Source of the DNA: JBCDBY01 sp039182715
GTDB taxonomy: Bacteria > Planctomycetota > PLA2
DNA: 5,165 nt
Direction: 5' to 3'
Assembly (NCBI GenBank): GCA_039182715.1
Contig: JBCDBY010000313.1
Span: forward strand, 1-5,165
The position numbers and the translations under genes are program-made. Position 1 is the first letter of the stretch. Each line of letters begins with the position of its first letter. The notes below the pieces were generated by a model. That model did no database searches and was not told the origin of the DNA. It saw only the letters and a program-made list of their open reading frames with translations. Positions 1 to 5,165 of this stretch are shown piece after piece.

Positions 1-2
1 GC

Positions 3-3000
3 GGGGCTCTTGTCGTGGCGCGCCACGACAAGGAATACTGCTTCGCGACGGTCTGGCGTGGCCGTACCGGCGCCGAGGAGTCGCTGCTCTACATCACGAC
101 CGACCGGCCGATCTACCGGCCGAAGCAGAAGGTGCAGTTCAAGATCGTGCACCGCTTGGAGAAGAAGGGCGCGCTCTTCACGCACGCGGGGCTTCGGCTG
201 CGCGCGGAGATTCGCGACGCCAAGAACGAGACCGTCCACGTCGAGGACCTGACGCTCAACGAGTTCGGCAGCGCGCACGGCGCGGTCGAGCTCGGCGCGG
301 AGCCGCGGTTGGGACGCTACTCCATTCGCATCGAGCCGATCGACGCGATGCCCGGCAGCTTCAACCGGTGGTCGAGCCGCGGCAGCTTCCGCGTCGACGA
401 GTACCGCAAGCCGGAGTTCAAGGTCGCGGTGAACTTCGAGAAGCCCTACGTCATCCAGGGCGACACGCTCAAGGGCACCGTCGAGGCGCGCTACTTCTTC
501 GGAAGCCCCGTCTCGAAGGCGAAGGTGCGCTTCGTCGTGCGCAAGGCGCGGCACTGGAGCTGGTGGTACCGCCCCTCGCCGTGGATGCGCTGGTACGGCG
601 ACGTGCGCACGCCGTCCGCCTACGGTGGCGAGACCGTGAAGGAGATCCACGTGCGGCTCGACGCCGAGGGCCGCTACGCCTTCGAGATCGCCGTGCCGCG
701 CGACGACAAGGACCAGGACATGCGCTACACGGTGAGCGCGGCGGTGACCGACCTCGCGCGCCGCGTGGAGAACGGCGCCGGGACGCAGATCGCGCACCGC
801 GCGGAACTCACTACACATGTCTCCACGGACCGCTGGGTCTACCTGCCGGGTCAGAAGGTGAAGGCGACCGTCTCCGTCCGCGACCACGCGCGCAAGCCGG
901 TCGCCAACCAGGAGGTGCGAATCCAGGCGCTGCGCCGCGTCTGGTCGCCGATCGTCAAGCGCTACAGCGAGGTCGAGCTGGAGACGCACGTGGTGCGCAC
1001 CGGCGAAGACGGCAAGGTGACGAAGGAACTGCCACTCCTCGAAGGTGGCTCCATCTACCTCCGCGCGCGGACGTTGGACAGCCGCGGCAACGAGACGTCG
1101 GCGCAGCGCTCGGTCTGGGTGACGCGCGAGGGCTGGGACGGCGGCACGCAGAACTGGCGCGGGCTGACGATCGTCGCGGACAAGGAGAGCTACAAGCGGG
1201 GCGAGACCGCGACCTTCCTGCTCACCTCCGAGGTCAAGGACCTCCACCTGCTCTTCACGCTGGAGGGCGGCGGCATCGAGCACCGCAAGGTGGTCAAGCT
1301 CGACGGGCACACCGCCACGATCCAGGTGCCGCTGATGTCGGCGGGCCTGCTGCCCAACTTCTTCGCGACGGTCAGCGGGCTGCACGCCAACAAGGTCTAC
1401 CAGCGACAGATCAACGTCGCCTGCGACCCGAGCGAGCGCTTCCTGACGATCGAGGTCAAGCCGGACAAGCAGCAGTACAAGCCGGGTGCGCCCGCGCGCT
1501 TCGAGGTCATCACGCGCGACCACCTGGGGCAGCCGGTGGCGGCCGAGGTGGAGCTGGGCGGCGTGGACGAGGCGATCTTCGCGCTGCAGGAGGAACTCGC
1601 CAAGGACATCCGGCCGACGTTCGTGCGCCGGCGCTACAACCACATCCAGACGCGGAGCTCGATGCAGTTCTACTCCTGGGGCCGGGCAGCGAGCGGCGAT
1701 GACGGCGGCGCGGAGGGCGAAGTCGCCGAATCGAAGGCGGAGGCGCCCGCCGCGGGCGCCGCGCGGAGGGGCCGCGCGATGGGTCTCGCCGGCAAGAAGC
1801 AGGGCGGGTTCGTCGAGGCGAAGGTGCGCACCGAGTTCGCGGACACGCTCTTCTGGCGCCCGACGGTGACGACCAACGCCGAGGGCCGCGCGACCGTCGA
1901 GCTGCCGAAACTGGCGGAGAACCTGACGACCTGGCGCCTCACGGCGCGCGGCATCGACCGGAGCGGGCGGGTCGGACAGGAGCGAACGTCGATCCTCGTG
2001 CGCAAGGAGGTCATCGCGCGCCTGCAGACGCCGCGCTTCTACACGCAGGGCGATCGCGCCGTCGTCACCGCCATCGTGCGCAACGATCTGCCCGAGGCAA
2101 AGACCATGCAGGTCGCGCTGTCCGCGTCCGGCCTCGTGCTGGAGGGCAGCGACACGATCACCGTCGAGGTCGGCCCGAGGCAGGAGAAGCGCTTCGACTG
2201 GCGCGTGCGCGTCGAGGTTCCGGGCGAGGCGCGGTTCGTGCTCAAGGCGCTGACCGACACCGAGTCGGATGCGCTGGAGCGCAAGGTGCCGGTCTATCCG
2301 CACGGAAGCCTGTCGTGGTCGTCGAAGAGCGGCCTGCTCGACGGCGAAGTGCGCGAGACGTTCACGCTGGCCGCCGACGCGATGCCCGAGGTTTCGGAGC
2401 TGACGGTGACCGTCACGCCGACGCACGCGGCGACCGTGCTCGACGCGCTCGAGTATCTCGCCGACTATCCCTACGGCTGCGTCGAGCAGACCATGTCGCG
2501 TTTCCTGCCGAGCACGATCACGCGGCAGGTGCTGCAGCGCATGCAGATCAAGAACCCGTGGCTCGAGGAGCACGTGCCGCTCATGATCAAGGCGGGCATC
2601 GACCGGCTGCGCAGCTTCCAGCACGGCGACGGCGGCTGGGGCTGGTGGAAGAACGACCGCAGTAACCCGTTCACGACGGCGTACGTGGTCTACGGGCTGG
2701 CGATGGCGCAGCGCGCCGACGTCGCGGTGCCGCCGCGCATGATGGCCGGCGGCATCAAGGCGGCGCGGAACCTGCTCAACTTCGCCGAGACCGACGAGGA
2801 GCGCGTCTATCTGCTCTATGCGCTCTCGGCCGCGGGGACGTCGGTGCCGGACGTGCGCAATGCGCTGGCGGATGGGGTCGCGAAGATGGGCGCCTCGGCG
2901 CAGGCGATGATGGCGCTCGTGCTGCATCGCGACGGCGAAGCGAAGGAGGCGCGCCGCATTCTCGATCTGCTTGCGGCCGGCGCCAACGCGAGCGGTGCGA

Positions 3001-3890
3001 CCGCGTTCTGGAAGGGCACCGGCGGCTACCGCTGGACCGGGCAGACCGTCGAGACGACCGCGCTCGCGCTGGAGGCGCTGCTGGCGATCGCGCCCGACCA
3101 CGAACTGGTGCGGCGTACGGCGACCTGGCTCGCGATGAACCGCGACTCGGGGCATTGGGTCTCCACGCGCCAGACGGCGATGGCCGTGCTGGCGATGTCG
3201 AAGTACCTGGAGAAGTCCGGCAGCGCGGAGCCCGACATGAAGCTCACGCTGGAGGTCAACGGCAAGCAGATCTGGCAGCGCACCGTGACGCCGCAGAACT
3301 GGGTCACCTTCGACGGCAACACCGTGCTCAAGGCGGCCGACCTGAAGCCGGGGGAGAACACCGTGGTGCTGCGCCGGGAGGGCGAGGGCGAGCCGGTCTA
3401 TGCGCTCTACCTGCGGCAGTTCGAGAAGAAGGAGAGGTTCGAGGCGTCGACCGGCGGACTGCGCGTCGAGCGGCGCTACCGCTACTTCCGCAACGGGCGC
3501 GCGGTCGATCTCGACCCGGGCGAGGCGGTGCAGAGCGGCGACGAGGTCGAAGTGACGCTGACCGTGCGCGCCGACCGCCGCTACGACTTCCTGATGCTCG
3601 AGGATCCGATGCCGAGCGGCTTCGAGGCGATTCGCACCGCGGACCGCATGCCGCGCCGCGGCGGCTGGAGCTACTGGTGGTCGAACCGCGAGTTCCGCGA
3701 CGAGAAGGTCGACATCGCGATTACGCGTCTGGACGCCGGGGAGCGTACAGTGAGCTACCGCATGCGAGCGGAACAGCCGGGTCTCGTGCGCGTCCTGCCG
3801 GCGCGCCTCTGGAACATGTACCGCCCCGGGGAAGGGGCCAACAGCGCGGGCGCCTCGTTCGAGGTCAAGCCCGCGGAGGACGAGCGTTGA
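3..3890 (+). CDS. Bacterial alpha-2-macroglobulin family protein, thioester-containing protease trap (5' end outside window)
   Basis: The product is the bulk of a bacterial A2M, a large extracytoplasmic protein that in this family traps proteases cutting its bait region and can bind them covalently through a thioester. The frame is open from the window's left edge; the GTG at 15 is only the first possible start inside the window and lies within a domain, so the true start and export signal are upstream. Counting residues from position 15: MG2 carries TDRPIYRP (29-36); a macroglobulin domain begins near YRKPEF (130); others follow near 270, 384 and 477, with VDEA at 517-520; a low-complexity bait-like segment spans about 556-602; the A2M domain runs about 604-650 (LFWRP 612-616, LTTWRLTARG 637-646); another macroglobulin domain starts near 666; the thioester domain covers roughly 805-1070 with GCVEQ (821-825) and DGGWGWW (872-878); an MG10-like domain ends the protein (DPMPSGFE 1197-1204, MY 1268-1269). 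Only three cysteines are visible (9, 470, 822). The stop TGA is at 3888-3890. Family assignment is very secure; the physiological target is unknown. Confidence 0.96.
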   Translation, partial: GALVVARHDKEYCFATVWRGRTGAEESLLYITTDRPIYRPKQKVQFKIVHRLEKKGALFTHAGLRLRAEIRDAKNETVHVEDLTLNEFGSAHGAVELGAEPRLGRYSIRIEPIDAMPGSFNRWSSRGSFRVDEYRKPEFKVAVNFEKPYVIQGDTLKGTVEARYFFGSPVSKAKVRFVVRKARHWSWWYRPSPWMRWYGDVRTPSAYGGETVKEIHVRLDAEGRYAFEIAVPRDDKDQDMRYTVSAAVTDLARRVENGAGTQIAHRAELTTHVSTDRWVYLPGQKVKATVSVRDHARKPVANQEVRIQALRRVWSPIVKRYSEVELETHVVRTGEDGKVTKELPLLEGGSIYLRARTLDSRGNETSAQRSVWVTREGWDGGTQNWRGLTIVADKESYKRGETATFLLTSEVKDLHLLFTLEGGGIEHRKVVKLDGHTATIQVPLMSAGLLPNFFATVSGLHANKVYQRQINVACDPSERFLTIEVKPDKQQYKPGAPARFEVITRDHLGQPVAAEVELGGVDEAIFALQEELAKDIRPTFVRRRYNHIQTRSSMQFYSWGRAASGDDGGAEGEVAESKAEAPAAGAARRGRAMGLAGKKQGGFVEAKVRTEFADTLFWRPTVTTNAEGRATVELPKLAENLTTWRLTARGIDRSGRVGQERTSILVRKEVIARLQTPRFYTQGDRAVVTAIVRNDLPEAKTMQVALSASGLVLEGSDTITVEVGPRQEKRFDWRVRVEVPGEARFVLKALTDTESDALERKVPVYPHGSLSWSSKSGLLDGEVRETFTLAADAMPEVSELTVTVTPTHAATVLDALEYLADYPYGCVEQTMSRFLPSTITRQVLQRMQIKNPWLEEHVPLMIKAGIDRLRSFQHGDGGWGWWKNDRSNPFTTAYVVYGLAMAQRADVAVPPRMMAGGIKAARNLLNFAETDEERVYLLYALSAAGTSVPDVRNALADGVAKMGASAQAMMALVLHRDGEAKEARRILDLLAAGANASGATAFWKGTGGYRWTGQTVETTALALEALLAIAPDHELVRRTATWLAMNRDSGHWVSTRQTAMAVLAMSKYLEKSGSAEPDMKLTLEVNGKQIWQRTVTPQNWVTFDGNTVLKAADLKPGENTVVLRREGEGEPVYALYLRQFEKKERFEASTGGLRVERRYRYFRNGRAVDLDPGEAVQSGDEVEVTLTVRADRRYDFLMLEDPMPSGFEAIRTADRMPRRGGWSYWWSNREFRDEKVDIAITRLDAGERTVSYRMRAEQPGLVRVLPARLWNMYRPGEGANSAGASFEVKPAEDER
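1680..1818 (+). other. Probable bait region of the A2M (low-complexity, protease-accessible linker)
   Basis: Residues about 556-602 form a run rich in Gly, Ala, Glu and Arg with almost no large hydrophobic residues. It follows a macroglobulin domain (VDEA at 517-520) and precedes the A2M domain that begins near VRTEF at 604. The run is acidic in its first half and basic in its second, with RRGR (584-587) and KK (594-595), which trypsin-like proteases could cut. A flexible bait segment is expected near this place in the family. The exact borders and which proteases cut it are inference. Confidence 0.6.
2478..2489 (+). other. Thioester motif Cys-Val-Glu-Gln of the A2M thioester domain
   Basis: The codons read Cys-Val-Glu-Gln inside the context YPYGCVEQTMS. 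In A2M and complement proteins the Cys and Gln side chains of CxEQ form an internal beta-cysteinyl-gamma-glutamyl thioester that reacts with the trapped protease once the bait is cut. Both required residues (Cys822 and Gln825, counting from position 15) are present, so this belongs to the thioester-competent class rather than the bacterial A2Ms that have lost the motif. Bond formation itself is inferred from the family. Confidence 0.93.
3875..3880 (+). promoter_or_regulatory. Strong Shine-Dalgarno sequence (GGAGGA) deciding the TTG start of the downstream gene
   Basis: GGAGGA lies inside the last codons of the A2M gene and ends six bases before the TTG at 3887, a near-ideal distance for the 16S rRNA anti-Shine-Dalgarno sequence. 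Together with the signal peptide that begins exactly at this TTG, it fixes the start of the second gene despite the rare initiation codon. Confidence 0.8.
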
Positions 3891-3934
3891 GGATCGCCGC
3901 GGTTCTGTGTCTTCTGGCGTCGGGGGCGTTCGCC
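3887..3934 (+). other. Sec-type signal peptide of the downstream gene
   Basis: Sixteen codons encode a short signal peptide with a single positive residue (Arg2), a hydrophobic core and the AFA motif just before Asp-Gln, fitting signal peptidase I cleavage after residue 16. Cys8 sits within the core and is not in a lipobox position, so a lipoprotein is less likely. It starts exactly at the TTG, which supports that start. Confidence 0.8.
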
Positions 3935-5161
3935 GACCAGCTCACGCCCTACGGCGAGAAAAACTTCTACTCCGACAACGGACAGTGGGTGCTGGAGACG
4001 AAGGAGAAGGGCGGCAAGCTCGCGTACGTGCTCAAGACGCGGGCGGGCAAGGTGCGCGGCCAGGGCGTCGTGGATCAGCTGCCGATCGACGCGGCGGTCT
4101 TCAAGGACGGCACCGGCTTCATCCTGTGGGGGCGCTACGGCGGGAGCGGGAGCGGCATCGGCGTGGCGCGCTACGAGTTCGACGGCAAGCGGGCGTGGGG
4201 CCTCGAGTTCAACCGGATCTTCCGCGAGGAGGAGATCGCCGACTTTCCCCGCACGCTTTCCTTCGTCTTCTGGGCCGATCACATCTGGATCGACCCGCGC
4301 CGCGGTGTTGCGGTCGGCACGGCGACGAACCGCACGGCGCGCCTGTTCAACATGCGGACCGGTGAGATCAAGCCGGGCGGCAACGACGTCGTGATGGACA
4401 GCCTGCGGCTCGACCCGCCGCCGGCGCGCGCGATCCTGACAGCGGGCAAGTGGATGCCGGAGGCCAGCGCCGCGCGGCTGCAGGCGATCGCCGACGACAA
4501 GAAGCTGCCGCTGCTCTCGCGCGTGACCGCGGCGGGTTTCATGAAGCCGGACGCGCGCTGGTACGCCCTGCTCGACGAGGCGCTGGAGGACAGCGCGGCG
4601 GCGCCCACCGCGGTGGCGGCGGCGGAGCGCTGCCTGCCGCCCGACGAGGCGCGGGATTTCCTCGTGCGCGCCGCGCGCAACGAGGCGCTGCTACGCCGCG
4701 CGGTCGCCCTGCTGGCCGGGTCGAAGAGCGCGCAGGGGCTGGTCGAGCTGTTGAGCCACGGTGATTCGCCGACAAGCGCCAAGGTGCTGGCGGCGCGCTA
4801 CCTCAAGGCGCGACCGACCGCCGACGTGCTGCCGTCGCTGCTCAAGGAGTTCGGCGACGCCGACCTCGACACCGCGGTGCAGATGCTCGACGTGCTCATC
4901 GCGGTGGGGGACAAGCGGCTGCCGGCGCGGCTGCAGCCGCATCAGGTCAAGCTCATCGAGCTGATCAACCGTCCCGGGGCCAACGTCGAGTGGCTCGCGC
5001 AGTGCTTCCAGAAGTACCCGACCACGGAGGCGGTCAAGCCGCTCCTGAAGGCGGCCCGCAAGCACGCCTCGCAGCGCCCCGCACTATTCAAGGCGCTGCG
5101 CGCGTGCAGCGGCCTGCAGATCGGGGACGACCTCGGGGCGTGGGAGCGGGCGGTGCGGTGA
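3887..5161 (+). CDS. Secreted protein with beta-rich (propeller-like) N-terminal half and HEAT-like helical C-terminal half
   Basis: I do not recognise a named family for this 424-residue protein. The start is the TTG at 3887, overlapping the A2M stop as TTGA; the first in-frame ATG is far inside, at residue 156. Residues 1-16 are a typical signal peptide: Arg2, a hydrophobic core (AAVLCLLASG) and an AFA site before Asp17, so the mature protein should be exported. No lipobox is convincing. Residues about 20-165 alternate short beta-like stretches with Gly/Asp turns (SDNGQWVLET 29-38, DGTGFILWG 74-82, Gly-rich loop 85-92, NMRTGEI 155-161), as in partial beta-propeller proteins. From about 190 to the end the sequence is Ala/Leu-rich amphipathic helices in pairs, resembling HEAT or ARM repeats, for example 257-290, 298-322 and 325-341. 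It closes with GDDLGAW (413-419), which recalls the last helix of secreted HEAT-repeat proteins. No catalytic motif is visible. Overlap with the A2M gene implies co-translation and a shared pathway; a binding or scaffold role is inference. Confidence 0.88.
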   Translation: MRIAAVLCLLASGAFADQLTPYGEKNFYSDNGQWVLETKEKGGKLAYVLKTRAGKVRGQGVVDQLPIDAAVFKDGTGFILWGRYGGSGSGIGVARYEFDGKRAWGLEFNRIFREEEIADFPRTLSFVFWADHIWIDPRRGVAVGTATNRTARLFNMRTGEIKPGGNDVVMDSLRLDPPPARAILTAGKWMPEASAARLQAIADDKKLPLLSRVTAAGFMKPDARWYALLDEALEDSAAAPTAVAAAERCLPPDEARDFLVRAARNEALLRRAVALLAGSKSAQGLVELLSHGDSPTSAKVLAARYLKARPTADVLPSLLKEFGDADLDTAVQMLDVLIAVGDKRLPARLQPHQVKLIELINRPGANVEWLAQCFQKYPTTEAVKPLLKAARKHASQRPALFKALRACSGLQIGDDLGAWERAVR

Positions 5162-5165
5162 GGGA
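5158..5165 (+). other. Possible start of a further overlapping gene (GTGA junction) at the right edge
   Basis: The stop of the second gene (TGA 5159-5161) overlaps a GTG in another frame as GTGA, the same style of junction as TTGA between the first two genes. A weak GGGAG lies about eleven bases before it. Alternatively, GAGGGA at the edge could be a ribosome binding site for a gene starting just outside. The window ends after four more bases, so no coding sequence can be shown. Confidence 0.2.

Noticed and set aside
15..17. GTG at 15 as the true A2M start
   Set aside because: The frame is open through to the window edge, residues just before it (GALV) continue the same domain, and no signal peptide follows, so the gene begins upstream.
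15..28. Inverted repeat near the left edge (TGTCGTGGCGCGCCACGACA at 11-30) as a regulatory operator or terminator
   Set aside because: It is a perfect 20-base palindrome but lies inside the A2M coding sequence, encodes ordinary residues and has no T-tract. A chance hairpin in GC-rich coding DNA is the simplest reading.
368..1702. Long open frame of 444 codons overlapping the A2M gene
   Set aside because: It lies entirely inside the A2M gene, whose conserved domain motifs are in another frame. Its product is Arg/Ala/Gly low complexity with no recognisable domain.
3155..3886. Upstream extension of the second gene's reading frame, which stays open far back into the A2M gene
   Set aside because: The translation here is Arg/Gly/Ala-rich, typical of a shadow frame in GC-rich DNA. 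The signal peptide and Shine-Dalgarno place the real start at the TTG at 3887.
3755..4282. Antisense open frame of 175 codons across the junction of the two genes
   Set aside because: It is antisense to two well-supported coding regions, its composition is explained by GC-rich codon bias, and it has no recognisable motif.
4279..4782. Antisense open frame of 167 codons over the second gene
   Set aside because: The Ser/Arg/Ala-rich product is the expected reverse-strand shadow of Ala/Leu-rich helices. The sense frame has a signal peptide and a ribosome binding site.

Overview
The window is a GC-rich bacterial stretch (by eye about two-thirds G+C, with codon third positions strongly biased to G/C) that is almost completely coding on the + strand. 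It holds two genes in tandem: a very large one that enters from the left edge, and a second complete one that stops four bases before the right edge. No RNA genes, mobile elements, repeats, CRISPR arrays, promoters or terminators could be supported. No non-coding stretch is longer than a few bases.

Positions 3-3890 encode the C-terminal ~1,295 residues of a bacterial alpha-2-macroglobulin (A2M) family protein, a large secreted or periplasmic protease trap. Nearly the whole domain series is visible: MG2 with its TDRP-Y-RP signature, further macroglobulin domains, a low-complexity bait-like segment, the A2M domain, a thioester domain with an intact Cys-Val-Glu-Gln motif, and a C-terminal MG10-like domain with a Met-Tyr pair. 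The true start and the signal peptide or lipobox lie upstream of the window.

Positions 3887-5161 encode a 424-residue protein that starts at a TTG overlapping the A2M stop codon (TTGA). A near-perfect Shine-Dalgarno sequence sits six bases before it. The protein has a clear signal peptide, a beta-rich, propeller-like N-terminal half and an alpha-helical, HEAT-like C-terminal half. I do not recognise a named family. The tight overlap argues that the two proteins are made together and act in the same extracytoplasmic compartment.

The organism cannot be named from this window. High GC, a long thioester A2M and a secreted HEAT-like partner would suit Planctomycetota, Myxococcota, Acidobacteriota or similar large-genome Gram-negative bacteria. 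The A2M is a known family. The least described item is the coupled secreted protein, a candidate accessory factor of the protease trap.
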